A stretch of 64,000 nucleotides of DNA from an uncultured Eubacteriales bacterium. GTDB taxonomy: Bacteria; Bacillota; Clostridia; Oscillospirales; Acutalibacteraceae. The notes beneath the pieces are model-generated. The model was not told where the DNA came from, did not search any database, and saw only the letters and a list, made by a program, of their open reading frames with translations. Positions 8,308 to 17,339 of the stretch are shown in pieces (position 1 is the first letter of the stretch; each line of letters starts with the position of its first letter). The stretch is taken from contig CAKSHH010000004.1 of assembly GCA_934456435.1 (NCBI GenBank), positions 1 to 64,000 on the forward strand. Reading direction: 5' to 3'. Position numbers and translations under genes: made by a program.

Positions 8308-10524
8308 TTATTCGCAGTCCTCAATCAGACCGTAATATCTTGCAAACCAATAAGGGTGGGTAAAGTTTATACAGGTTTTGAGTACAAGACCCTTGTCATT
8401 TCCCGTGCCGGGAAACATCGTGTAAGCCGTCGGCTCATCGGACTTTTTGAAAATTTCCTGAGCAACGTCCTCCGCGCCGCTGTCAACCGTAAATCGGTTG
8501 CTGTCGTTGCTTGTGATTCTTCTTTCGTGAGCCGAAAGAGGTTCAAACAACTGCGGAGGCATCCCGATTTCTGTCGGAGCCATATCCCATTTCAAATCGG
8601 TACGATAGCTGTTATAAAGCGGCCACATTACCTGGTCAACAGGCATATCCATCAGCTCATCAATTGCGTCGTCGGAATTGTACCGCTCGCCCGTTACCGC
8701 GCCGTATACGAAATTGAAGAAAGCGTTTCGTTCAACCTTTTCGTCCTCCCAATGGTGTGTGAGACCCATTGCAAAAATAGAACGAAGATTCGGATCCTCG
8801 GTATATTTCATCAGCAGGGATATCATCAGGAAATCGTGGTTATCGTCGATGTGAAGAAGATGTCCGTCGGGAATCTTGTACTGCATGAGATTCATTGCAA
8901 AGTGCTTTTCTCCTGCAAATTTTATGAAGAGCTTTTCATACTTTTCGTCGCCCGTTATATGATAACCGATTTTCAGGAATGCAAGCATCTGAAGCGAGTT
9001 CGTTCCCTTTTCATATATCCACTTGTGGTCGTTGTTCAGCAAATCGGGATCCCAGTTTGCCCATGTTGTCGGAAGTCCGTCCGTATCAACAAGGTGGAAG
9101 TTGTGGTCGATAATGTGATCAAGAATTTTCCTGACCGTATCGGCGATGAGCTTCTTTTCCTCGTCGTCGGCAACAAGGTCAAAATAGTTCGCGTAGCAGT
9201 AAAAATGGCCGACAACCTCGTCCGAGGAGGTCTCGCCGAGCCACTCGCACTCCCTGCCCTCGGCGTCCTTTGTAACGTGCCACTCATGGCGTGCGCCTGT
9301 GCCGTAGTCAACAGCGTCGGCATATCTTATCGCACGGGCAAAAAAGCCCTCAATGCCCGTGATTTCGGTCAGTCTTATCATTGCAAGCAGGCTGCGGTGA
9401 GCGTCCTTGCGAACCTCAGGGTCCTTTGTGCAGGCATACTCAAAGCAGAGCGCCGCTGTATACAGACCCGTCCAAAGTCCCTCGTTGTCCGAAGCCAAAA
9501 TGTGTCCCTCGTCGGTGGACAGAACGCCCTCGTGCTCAAGGTCGCGGTCAATGACATAGCCGTAGCGAACGTTATATTTCTCCGTCTGGGCGCGAAGCTC
9601 ATTTGCTTTTTCCCTGAGTGACATCATCTTCGTTTCAAAAAGGCTGATTCCCTTATCAGTTGAAACGCAGACCGAGCCGTCGGGCGAAATTATAACACCC
9701 GTTGTGTACGGGCTCGGCACCCAGCGCTTGTAGCCGTAGTAGGAAAGTCTGCCGTTGTGCTGATGAATAAGTCCGGTAGTCGTCGAAAAATATTTGTCGC
9801 CGTTTTCCGCGACTGCCATGCCCGTTATGTGCGCGTCGGGCAAACCGTCGATTTTTGACCGATCAAGCCAGTAGCTGTTGTCGTCGTAGATGCAAACACC
9901 CTTGTCCGTGCCGACCCAAATACTGCCGACAGGGTCTATGTAGAGGCAGGTTATCGTGTTGCTGAGCACACCTGTAACACCCTCCATAAGCTCCGACCAA
10001 TGCCAGCGTTTTCCGACAAGTGCGTGAAGTCCGCCGCCTGCCGTACCGACATAGACCTTGTTGTTCTTGTAAACCGCAAGGCAGCTTCCCTTTCCGGGTA
10101 CGCCGATTTCAATGTCATATCCGCCGTTCTCGCCGAGCTTGTAGAGAACCGACTCCGTCAAAATCCAGGTTTTTCCGTCAAGGTCAACCTTAATATCAAC
10201 CAGCTTTGAGCTGAATGTTTTTTCGGAGATTTTCTTCTTTCCGTCAAACTCAAGCAACAAATTTCCGACGCCGACGAACATACGGTTTTTCTCGTTGAAA
10301 TAAACCATTGAAATATTTGCGTCTTTTATGCCGAGATTTACGGGAGAAAATTTTTCTCCGTCAAAGCTTGCAAGACCCTTGTCCGTGCCGACAAAGAGCA
10401 TGCCTTTTTTGTCAAAGCTCATTGCGTTGATGTTGTCGGATTTCAGCCCGTCCGCCGTTGTGAAAACGCGGCGTGTGAGCTGCGGGAATTTATTTGTTTT
10501 TACAACTGTTCTGTATTGCTTCAT
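8308..10524 (-). CDS. Two-component-regulator-type beta-propeller fused to a helical domain (738 aa)
   Basis: The first ~300 residues contain propeller blades of the regulator (Reg_prop) type, with repeated phrases such as LFVGTDKGLASFDG, IWVGTDKGVCIYDD and VCVSTDKGISLFE spaced by about 40-80 residues. The remaining ~420 residues are helical, with aromatic and acidic patches (WANWDPDLLNNDHKW, HIDDNHDF) that recall alpha/alpha-toroid glycan enzymes. There is no signal peptide, membrane helix or kinase domain, so unlike hybrid two-component sensors it is probably cytoplasmic. Position after glgA hints at a role in polysaccharide handling, but this is inference. Product not assignable to a named enzyme. 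Confidence 0.65.
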   Translation of the reverse strand: MKQYRTVVKTNKFPQLTRRVFTTADGLKSDNINAMSFDKKGMLFVGTDKGLASFDGEKFSPVNLGIKDANISMVYFNEKNRMFVGVGNLLLEFDGKKKISEKTFSSKLVDIKVDLDGKTWILTESVLYKLGENGGYDIEIGVPGKGSCLAVYKNNKVYVGTAGGGLHALVGKRWHWSELMEGVTGVLSNTITCLYIDPVGSIWVGTDKGVCIYDDNSYWLDRSKIDGLPDAHITGMAVAENGDKYFSTTTGLIHQHNGRLSYYGYKRWVPSPYTTGVIISPDGSVCVSTDKGISLFETKMMSLREKANELRAQTEKYNVRYGYVIDRDLEHEGVLSTDEGHILASDNEGLWTGLYTAALCFEYACTKDPEVRKDAHRSLLAMIRLTEITGIEGFFARAIRYADAVDYGTGARHEWHVTKDAEGRECEWLGETSSDEVVGHFYCYANYFDLVADDEEKKLIADTVRKILDHIIDHNFHLVDTDGLPTTWANWDPDLLNNDHKWIYEKGTNSLQMLAFLKIGYHITGDEKYEKLFIKFAGEKHFAMNLMQYKIPDGHLLHIDDNHDFLMISLLMKYTEDPNLRSIFAMGLTHHWEDEKVERNAFFNFVYGAVTGERYNSDDAIDELMDMPVDQVMWPLYNSYRTDLKWDMAPTEIGMPPQLFEPLSAHERRITSNDSNRFTVDSGAEDVAQEIFKKSDEPTAYTMFPGTGNDKGLVLKTCINFTHPYWFARYYGLIEDCE

Positions 10525-10578
10525 TTAAACGCTCCTTAATTCTCTTTAATTAAAGGCATCGAGCCCTGTAAAAATGCT

Positions 10579-11262
10579 TTAATCGTTTATGTAATCCTCA
10601 ACGTTGAAATCATCATCGGGATCTGTGCCGAAGCTGTCTCTTTCTCCCTCAACTTCGGGAATCTGAGCGATAACCTCGACCTTGCGTCCCTGTGACCAGA
10701 GCGACGGCGTGATTCTGATGGTGTAGCCGCATCCGCCGGGCGTCAGCCACTCATGCATTGCCGCCTGCGGAAGTCCGAACATTGAGAGCAGAGCCATTAT
10801 AACGCCGCCATGGGTGACGATCGCCGTGCGCGTCACTCCCGTTTCAATCAGTCCGTCAACGATTTTGATAAATGCGTTTGCAATCCTGTTTGCAAACTCC
10901 TCGTTGCTCTCGCCGAACGGAGGGTTTACACCCTTCTTGCCCGCGAGCCAGTCGGGGAAAACGGGATGATTCTGAAGCTCGTCCGCCGTTTTGCCCTCAA
11001 ACTCACCGAAATTGTATTCGATCAGTCCGTCAATGACAATCGGTTCACAGCCGGGATATATCAGCTTCGCCGTTTGAGTGCACCGCGAAAGCGGACTTAC
11101 AAAAACAGCCTCCACCGAAGGATATTTGTAGTCCTCTTTCATTTGTTTAATTTGTGTTACGCCCTCATCGCTGAGCGGCTCATCAATGTGACCGATGTAT
11201 TTTCCGCTCACGTTGCCCTCGGTCAGTCCGTTGCGAATCAGTTGAATATAGTATGATTTCAT
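10579..11262 (-). CDS. Histidine-phosphatase-fold protein with catalytic His replaced (227 aa)
   Basis: The protein has the phosphoglycerate-mutase/histidine-phosphatase layout: N-terminal strand YYIQLIRNGLTEGN, the SPLSRCTQTA region, the acidic LIEYNFGEFEG motif and the C-terminal THGG histidine. In the RHG signature that should carry the phosphorylated His, residue 11 is Asn (codon AAC), one base from CAC. The second His, both Arg and the Glu remain. Either it has lost catalysis and binds a phosphosugar, or it uses another residue. It has a 35-residue acidic tail beyond the fold. It lies 57 bp downstream of glgA, suggesting a role near glycogen metabolism. Fold assignment is firm, function unknown. 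Confidence 0.8.
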   Translation of the reverse strand: MKSYYIQLIRNGLTEGNVSGKYIGHIDEPLSDEGVTQIKQMKEDYKYPSVEAVFVSPLSRCTQTAKLIYPGCEPIVIDGLIEYNFGEFEGKTADELQNHPVFPDWLAGKKGVNPPFGESNEEFANRIANAFIKIVDGLIETGVTRTAIVTHGGVIMALLSMFGLPQAAMHEWLTPGGCGYTIRITPSLWSQGRKVEVIAQIPEVEGERDSFGTDPDDDFNVEDYIND

Positions 11263-11319
11263 ATATAAATATTTTCCTTTTACTTACAATGCCCCGGCGC
11301 AAGAACACCGGGGACAATT

Positions 11320-12741
11320 TTAACCTTTGAGAGTTTCCTTATACAATCTGATGTATGCGTTTGCCGAGCGACCCCAGCTAAAGTCGCAGTTGAGCGCACG
11401 CAGAACAAGCTCGTTCCAGTCGCCGTTATAATAGAGCGTGAGTGCACGGCGAATTGCATCGAGCATATCGTGTGCATTGTAGCTCTTGAACGTGAATCCG
11501 TTGCCCTTTCCGTCGCCGCAGTCGGTTATCGAATCTCTGAGACCACCTGTCTCGCGAACGATCGGGACGGTGCCGTAACGCAGAGCAACCATCTGGGAAA
11601 GTCCGCAGGGCTCACTCTTCGACGGCATGAGGAACATATCCGCGCCTGCATAAATTTTTCTCGCAAGCTCAGGAACAAATCCGAGGCGCAGACCTACCTT
11701 TTCGGGATATTTGTCTGCAATCCAGCGGAAATAGCTCTCGTATTCATAGTCGCCCGAACCGAGAACGACAAGCTGCATTTCCGACGTTGCAAGAAGCTCG
11801 TCAAGTATTCCCTTAACGAGGTCAAGACCCTTGTGTGAAACAAGCCTTGTTACCATTCCGACAACAGGAACGTCCGAACGAACGGGAAGACCCATTGTTT
11901 TCTGGAGATCCTCCTTGTCCGCCTTTTTGCCCGAAGTGTCGGCGGCAGAGAAGTTAGCCTTAATATTTTTATCCGTTTCGGGGTCGTATCCGACGGTGTC
12001 AATTCCGTTGAGTATTCCGCAGAGCTTATAGCGGCGCTCGTTGAGGATTGAATCCAGTCCGTGAGAATACCACGGGTCAAGAATTTCGTCGGCATAGGAC
12101 GGGCTGACCGTTGTAACCTTATCCGCGCACTCAATCGCGCCCTTCATAAAGTTGATACAGCCGTCATATTCGAGCAGCGACGCCTTGTCGGCAGGAATAC
12201 CGAGCACGTCCTCAAGAAGCTCCTTGCCGTATACTCCCTGATACTGAATGTTATGAATCGTGAAAATCGTCTTTATATTTTCATAACCCGGTGAGTTTGC
12301 ATACATTGCCGAGTAGTAAACCGGTGTCAGCGCAGTCTGCCAGTCGTTGCAATGAATGATGTCGGGCTTGAAATCAATGTGGGGTATTATTTCCAGAACC
12401 GCTCTTGAGAAGAAAGCAAATCTTTCGGCGTCGTCGTAGTGTCCGTAGATCGTGTCGCGCTTGAAATAATACTGGTTATCAATCAGATAATAGATAACTC
12501 CGTTGTGCTTGGCTTCAAAAATTCCGCAGTACTGACGGCGCCACGCAACAGGAACCGAGATGTGAGTGATGAACTTCATCGTGTCTTTAAGCTCCTGCTT
12601 AATTGTATCGTACATCGGCAAAACCACACGGCAGCCGATAAGTCTTTTCCTCAGCGCGTGGGGCAGAGAGCCTGCAACATCACCGAGTCCGCCGCTGGCA
12701 ATGAACGGCAGCGCCTCCGAAGCGGCATATAAAACTTTCAT
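11320..12741 (-). CDS. glgA: Glycogen synthase (ADP-glucose)
   Basis: Transfers glucose from ADP-glucose to the growing alpha-1,4-glucan chain in the cytoplasm. It is a GT5 GT-B enzyme: the ADP-glucose-binding loop ASGGLGDVAGSLP is near residue 15 and the C-terminal nucleotide site is PSKSEPCGLSQMVALRYGTVPIVRETGGL-like (about 375-400). The length of 473 aa is normal. It follows glgD by 54 bp on the same strand, so the set glgB-glgC-glgD-glgA forms a complete ADP-glucose route to branched glycogen. Confidence 0.95.
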   Translation of the reverse strand: MKVLYAASEALPFIASGGLGDVAGSLPHALRKRLIGCRVVLPMYDTIKQELKDTMKFITHISVPVAWRRQYCGIFEAKHNGVIYYLIDNQYYFKRDTIYGHYDDAERFAFFSRAVLEIIPHIDFKPDIIHCNDWQTALTPVYYSAMYANSPGYENIKTIFTIHNIQYQGVYGKELLEDVLGIPADKASLLEYDGCINFMKGAIECADKVTTVSPSYADEILDPWYSHGLDSILNERRYKLCGILNGIDTVGYDPETDKNIKANFSAADTSGKKADKEDLQKTMGLPVRSDVPVVGMVTRLVSHKGLDLVKGILDELLATSEMQLVVLGSGDYEYESYFRWIADKYPEKVGLRLGFVPELARKIYAGADMFLMPSKSEPCGLSQMVALRYGTVPIVRETGGLRDSITDCGDGKGNGFTFKSYNAHDMLDAIRRALTLYYNGDWNELVLRALNCDFSWGRSANAYIRLYKETLKG

Positions 12742-12795
12742 TTAGCTCATCCTTTCTTGCTGTGCAATCCGCACTCCTGATTTTGCGGTATTGCT

Positions 12796-13905
12796 TTAGA
12801 TAACTATTCCCTTGCCGATAAATACAGGGAATTTTTCATCGCCCGAAAGAACCTTGCCGGGCTTTATGACAACATTTTTGTCGGCGATAACGCAGTTGAG
12901 ATTGACGTCATCGCTGATGTATGTGTTCTGCATGAGAACGCAATTCTTTACGACTGCGCCCTTGCCGATGTGCACACCTCTGAAAAGTACGCTGTTCTCG
13001 ACATGACCCTCAATTACACAGCCGTCCGCAACAAGCGAATTGGAAACCTGGGAATCGAGACCGTAAATTGCCGGGACATCGTCCTTGACCTTTGTGAACA
13101 CGGGCTTCTCCTTGGAAAGAAGCGACTGTCTCGTCTCCTTTTTGAGAAGATCCATATTCGCTTCAAAATAGCTCTGAAGTCCGTCGATCATCTTTACATA
13201 GCCGTCAAACTCACAGCCGTAGATTTTCAGGGAACCGAGCTGGCGCTGAAGAATGTCCTCGGTGAACGAACGATAACCGAGACCGATCGCCTCGCTGATA
13301 AGACGCTCAAGAAGTGACTTCCTCATCAAAATAACATTGAGCGAATAGTTCGCCTTTTCCTCGCTGCGGCGTCTGATAGAGGTTATTCTGCCGTCGCCGT
13401 CCATATCGAACTTTGCAAGCTCACGAATGTTCGGAGCGTCCGTGTTTTTGTAAGCAATCGTGATGTCCGCGCCCTTTTCTTCATGGAAAGCAAACATCTG
13501 TGCAAAGTCAACATTATAAAGAGTGTTGCAGTCGGTCATCAGGATGTATTCCTCTTCGGATTTTTTCAGGAAATCCATTGCACCTGCAAGCGCTTCAATC
13601 TTTCCGGAATAAACTCCGGTGTTGCCGAGATTGAACGGAGGCAGAATGAAAAGTCCGCCGTTCTTTCTCGAAAGATCCCATGCCCTGCCGTGACCGACGT
13701 GATCCATAAGGGACTGGTAATTGCTCTTGGTGATGATTCCGACCTTGCCGATTCCGCTGTTGACCATCACGGAAAGCTGGAAATCTATAAGGCGGTAGCG
13801 GCAGCCGTAAGGCACGGAACCCATTGAGCGCACCGTCGTTACCTCGCTGAGGTAATTATCGTATGTATTTGAAAAAATAAGTCCGAGTACGTTGTTAGCT
13901 CTCAT
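12796..13905 (-). CDS. glgD: Glucose-1-phosphate adenylyltransferase subunit GlgD
   Basis: The second, usually regulatory or catalytically weak subunit of ADP-glucose pyrophosphorylase in Firmicutes. The nucleotidyltransferase domain is degenerate: the N-terminus is NVLGLIFSNTYD rather than the GGxGxRL loop seen in the glgC product next door, while the later PYGCRYRLIDF and the left-handed beta-helix C-terminus (NSLVADGCVIEGHVENSV) are kept. It starts 3 bp after glgC ends, consistent with a GlgC-GlgD heterocomplex. Length 369 aa, as expected for GlgD. Confidence 0.93.
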   Translation of the reverse strand: MRANNVLGLIFSNTYDNYLSEVTTVRSMGSVPYGCRYRLIDFQLSVMVNSGIGKVGIITKSNYQSLMDHVGHGRAWDLSRKNGGLFILPPFNLGNTGVYSGKIEALAGAMDFLKKSEEEYILMTDCNTLYNVDFAQMFAFHEEKGADITIAYKNTDAPNIRELAKFDMDGDGRITSIRRRSEEKANYSLNVILMRKSLLERLISEAIGLGYRSFTEDILQRQLGSLKIYGCEFDGYVKMIDGLQSYFEANMDLLKKETRQSLLSKEKPVFTKVKDDVPAIYGLDSQVSNSLVADGCVIEGHVENSVLFRGVHIGKGAVVKNCVLMQNTYISDDVNLNCVIADKNVVIKPGKVLSGDEKFPVFIGKGIVI

Positions 13906-13908
13906 CTT

Positions 13909-15120
13909 TTACGCCTCCTCTACATCTTCGCCGATCATTGCTTTCGGTGCAACCGTGGCGCCCTTGCCGATCTTGACGCCCATTCCGACAACGGAAACTC
14001 CCCAATCATCAAGGTTTTCCGTCTCTTCGGGTCTCTTGCCGACCTGTGCGTTTTCACCGACGGTCACGTTTTCCGCAACTATTGCGTACTGAACGACCGC
14101 TCCCTTTTTAATGACGCTGCCGGGCATAACTATCGAATCCTTAACGACCGCGCCCTCTTCAATCGTGACGTTTGCGAAAAGAACGGAGAAATCAACCGTG
14201 CCGGCGATTTCACAGCCCTCGGCAACCATTGAGTTCTGCACCTTTGCGGTGTCGGCAACATAGTGCGGACCCGTAACAGGATCTTTCGCGTAAATTTTCC
14301 AGCTTGTGTCCGTCAGGTCAAGATCAACCTTCGGATTGAGCAGGTCAAGGTTAGCCTCCCAAAGGCTGTCAATCGTTCCGACGTCCTTCCAGTAGCCGTC
14401 AAACGGGTAGGCGAACAGTCTTTCGTGAGCCGCATGCATGGCAGGAATAAGATCCTTGCCGAAATCGTTGCTTGACTTCGGATTTGCTTCGTCGTCAAGA
14501 AGATACTGTCTGAGCTTCTTCCACGAGAAAACATAAACGCCCATTGAAGCTTTGTTGGAACGCGGATTTTTCGGTTTCTCTTCAAATTCGGAAATTGAGC
14601 CGTCGTCGTTGACAAGCATAAGTCCGAATCTGGACGCCTCCTCCCACGGCACTTCAAGCATAGCTATCGTGCAGTCGGCGTTTTTCTCCTTGTGGAATGA
14701 AAGCATCTTTGAATAATCCATCTTGTAGATATGGTCACCGGAGAGAATGAGAACATACTCAGGGTCATATCTGTCGATGAAGTTAATGTTCTGGTAAATC
14801 GCGTTTGCCGTACCCTTGTACCATTCGGTGCCCGATATCTGCTGATACGGCGAAAGAATGTGAACTCCTCCGTCGGCACGGTCAAGATCCCACGCCTGTC
14901 CGTTACCGATGTAATCGTTAAGTTCAAGGGGCTGATACTGGGTAAGAACACCGACGGTGTAAATGCCGGAGTTTACACAGTTTGAAAGAGGGAAATCAAT
15001 AATTCTGTACTTTCCGCCGTAGGGAACGGCAGGCTTCGCAATGTTCTTCGTGAGAATACCGAGACGGCTTCCCTGTCCGCCTGCGAGAAGCATTGCAATA
15101 CATTCGTGCTTTCGGGACAT
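13909..15120 (-). CDS. glgC: Glucose-1-phosphate adenylyltransferase, catalytic subunit
   Basis: Makes ADP-glucose from ATP and glucose-1-phosphate, the committed step of glycogen synthesis. Visible are the pyrophosphorylase loop [27 protein letters not shown], the [11 protein letters not shown] segment, the metal-binding [10 protein letters not shown] and a C-terminal beta-helix with hexapeptide repeats. Length 403 aa is standard. It lies 13 bp downstream of glgB and overlaps closely with glgD, so the four glg genes are one operon. Confidence 0.95.
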   Translation of the reverse strand: MSRKHECIAMLLAGGQGSRLGILTKNIAKPAVPYGGKYRIIDFPLSNCVNSGIYTVGVLTQYQPLELNDYIGNGQAWDLDRADGGVHILSPYQQISGTEWYKGTANAIYQNINFIDRYDPEYVLILSGDHIYKMDYSKMLSFHKEKNADCTIAMLEVPWEEASRFGLMLVNDDGSISEFEEKPKNPRSNKASMGVYVFSWKKLRQYLLDDEANPKSSNDFGKDLIPAMHAAHERLFAYPFDGYWKDVGTIDSLWEANLDLLNPKVDLDLTDTSWKIYAKDPVTGPHYVADTAKVQNSMVAEGCEIAGTVDFSVLFANVTIEEGAVVKDSIVMPGSVIKKGAVVQYAIVAENVTVGENAQVGKRPEETENLDDWGVSVVGMGVKIGKGATVAPKAMIGEDVEEA

Positions 15121-15133
15121 AGCAGTTCCTCCT

Positions 15134-17074
15134 TTATTTTCTGACCTGTTTTGATTTAGGTGAAGTATTTTTATTGTTTTTTCTTTTAACCGGTGGCGTG
15201 AGATAGATAACGCTCAAGCCTGCAAGGTCAAGGCTTATGCTGTTTTCAAATCCGTGCATCGGTATTTTCTCGCTCTTGACTTTCACCGCGGTTCCCTTGC
15301 CCTCGCCGCCGAAGCTCTCGCTGTCGGTGTTCAGCAGAACCTTGTACGTTCCGGCGCGCGGCACTCCGATACGGTAGCCGTCACGCTCAACGTTGGTGAA
15401 GTTGCAAACCGCAATGATTTCTTTCTTCTCCCTGTCAATTCGTCTGAAAGAAATAACCGAATTGTCAACATCGTCGTTGCTTATCCAGTTGAAGCCCGCC
15501 CAGTCGTAATCAATCTGCCAAAGCGGACTGTGCTGTTTGTAGAGTCGGTTCAGCTCGCGGACATAGTCCTGCATCTTTTTGTGCATATCGTAGTCCAGCA
15601 GCAGCCAATCCAAGCCCTGTTTATAGTTCCATTCAATGAACTGTGCAAACTCCTGACCCATAAACAGAAGCTTCTTGCCGGGGTGCGCCATCATGTAGGC
15701 ATAGAACGCTCTGAGTCCGGCGAATTTCTCCTCGTAGGTTCCGGGCATTTTGCCGATCATCGAGCATTTGCCGTGGACAACCTCATCGTGCGAAATCGGG
15801 AGAACAAAGTTTTCCGAAAACGCGTAGAAGAACGAAAAAGTGAGATTGTTGTGGTTAAACTTTCTGAAGATTCCGTCCATTGAGAAATAGCGCAGGCAGT
15901 CGTTCATCCAGCCCATATTCCACTTGAAATTGAATCCCAGTCCGCCGTCGCAAACCGGCTTGGACACAAGCGGCCACGAGGTGCTCTCTTCGGCAATCAT
16001 CATAACGTCGGGATGCTCGCGGAAAATCGAAATGTTCAGATTCTGCAGGAACTCAACCGCTTCGAGATTTTCTCTGCCGCCGTTTTTGTTCGCCACCCAC
16101 TCGCCGTCGTTTCTGCCGTAGTCAAGGTAAAGCATTGATGCGACTGCGTCCACGCGCAGTCCGTCAACGTGATACTTTTCGAGCCAGAACATTGCCGACG
16201 AGGTGAGAAAGCTCCTGACCTCGTTCCTGCCGTAATCAAAAATTTTCGTTCCCCATTGCAGGTGTTCGCCCTTGCGGATATCCTCGTATTCATAACAGCT
16301 TCTGCCGTCAAACTCGTAAAGTCCGTGCGCGTCCTTCGGGAAATGGGCAGGCACCCAGTCAAGGATAACGCCGATTCCCTCGCGGTGGCACTTGTCGACG
16401 AAATACATAAAGTCTTTCGGTTCACCGTAGCGCGATGTCGGAGCGAAATAGCCCGTAACCTGGTAGCCCCAGGAACCGTCGAACGGATGCTCGCACACGG
16501 GGAGCAATTCAATATGAGTATAACCCATTTCTTTTACATATTTTGTCAATTCATCTGCTAACTGACGGTAAGAAAGAAAATTTCCGTCCTCGTGGAGCTT
16601 CCACGAGCCTACATGAACCTCATAGATATTTATCGGGCTGTCATAGACCGCGGCAGACTTCCTTTTTTCCATCCACTTGCCGTCTTTCCATTTGTAGCCC
16701 TCTATGTCATAAAACTTCGACGCGGTTTCGGGACGGGTCTCGGCATGGAAGCCGTAAGGATCCGCCTTGTACCTCAGTTCTCCGTCCTGAGTTTTTATGC
16801 AGTATTTGTAGTTGTCAAACTGTTTTATTCCGCCGATTTTGCACTCCCAAACAGAGTTGTCCTCAAGCTTTTTCATCGGATTCTCTTCCGGCTCCCAGCC
16901 GTTGAAATCACCGACAACGCTCACAGCCTCGGCGTGCGGCGCCCAGACTCTGAAAACAACGCTGTCCCCCGTTTCCGTTTTGTGCGCTCCGAGAAATTCG
17001 TAAGCTTTGGCATTCTTGCCCTGATGAAAAAGGTAAAGGGGTACATCATTCGCATTTGTTTTATGTTTACTCAT
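15134..17074 (-). CDS. glgB: 1,4-alpha-glucan branching enzyme
   Basis: Introduces alpha-1,6 branches into glycogen. An N-terminal CBM48 domain ([21 protein letters not shown] at about 37-57) precedes the GH13 barrel with the catalytic Asp in [16 protein letters not shown], the acid/base Glu in MMIAEEST, and [10 protein letters not shown]. Length 646 aa fits the family. The start has GAGGTG 5 nt upstream. It is the first gene of the glg operon and follows a clear minus-strand promoter. The extreme C-terminus is Lys/Asn-rich and unconserved-looking. Confidence 0.95.
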   Translation of the reverse strand: MSKHKTNANDVPLYLFHQGKNAKAYEFLGAHKTETGDSVVFRVWAPHAEAVSVVGDFNGWEPEENPMKKLEDNSVWECKIGGIKQFDNYKYCIKTQDGELRYKADPYGFHAETRPETASKFYDIEGYKWKDGKWMEKRKSAAVYDSPINIYEVHVGSWKLHEDGNFLSYRQLADELTKYVKEMGYTHIELLPVCEHPFDGSWGYQVTGYFAPTSRYGEPKDFMYFVDKCHREGIGVILDWVPAHFPKDAHGLYEFDGRSCYEYEDIRKGEHLQWGTKIFDYGRNEVRSFLTSSAMFWLEKYHVDGLRVDAVASMLYLDYGRNDGEWVANKNGGRENLEAVEFLQNLNISIFREHPDVMMIAEESTSWPLVSKPVCDGGLGFNFKWNMGWMNDCLRYFSMDGIFRKFNHNNLTFSFFYAFSENFVLPISHDEVVHGKCSMIGKMPGTYEEKFAGLRAFYAYMMAHPGKKLLFMGQEFAQFIEWNYKQGLDWLLLDYDMHKKMQDYVRELNRLYKQHSPLWQIDYDWAGFNWISNDDVDNSVISFRRIDREKKEIIAVCNFTNVERDGYRIGVPRAGTYKVLLNTDSESFGGEGKGTAVKVKSEKIPMHGFENSISLDLAGLSVIYLTPPVKRKNNKNTSPKSKQVRK

Positions 17075-17123
17075 TTTGTCACCTCGGCAAACAATGGTGT
17101 TAATTTATTCTTATACATATTAT

Positions 17124-17152
17124 ATTGTATCAAAAAGACTCGTAAAATTCAA
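17124..17152 (-). promoter_or_regulatory. Promoter of the glg operon
   Basis: On the minus strand: -35 TTGAAT (plus 17147-17152), 17-bp spacer, -10 TACAAT (plus 17124-17129), about 50 nt before the glgB start. A second TATAAT-like hexamer overlaps just downstream. Confidence 0.7.
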
Positions 17153-17269
17153 GTCGTCTTTGATTATATTATTCAAACTGAATGTAAAAATTTACCGCCC
17201 TGTTTGTGTACTTTGTTACAAAAAAAGCCTGTTTTCGGCTCCAAAAGAAGTCCCCAACGGTGCGACACC

Positions 17270-17307
17270 GCAAAAATAAAGGAGACTGCGCCGAAAGCAG
17301 CAGTCTC
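17270..17307 (-). terminator. Terminator after the rRNA methyltransferase gene
   Basis: On the minus strand GAGACTGC and GCAGTCTC pair around a 10-nt loop (plus 17282-17307), followed by CTTTATTTTTG. It separates the methyltransferase pair from the glg operon. Confidence 0.8.
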
Positions 17308-17339
17308 TCTCACGATAACTGCCGAATGTCAGCAATTAC

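Noticed and set aside
6991..9621. An 876-codon open frame on the plus strand
   Set aside because: It lies opposite the FAD oxidoreductase and propeller genes, both with clear motifs and ribosome-binding sites. The translation is rich in Arg/Cys/Val with no recognisable domain, as expected of an antisense shadow.
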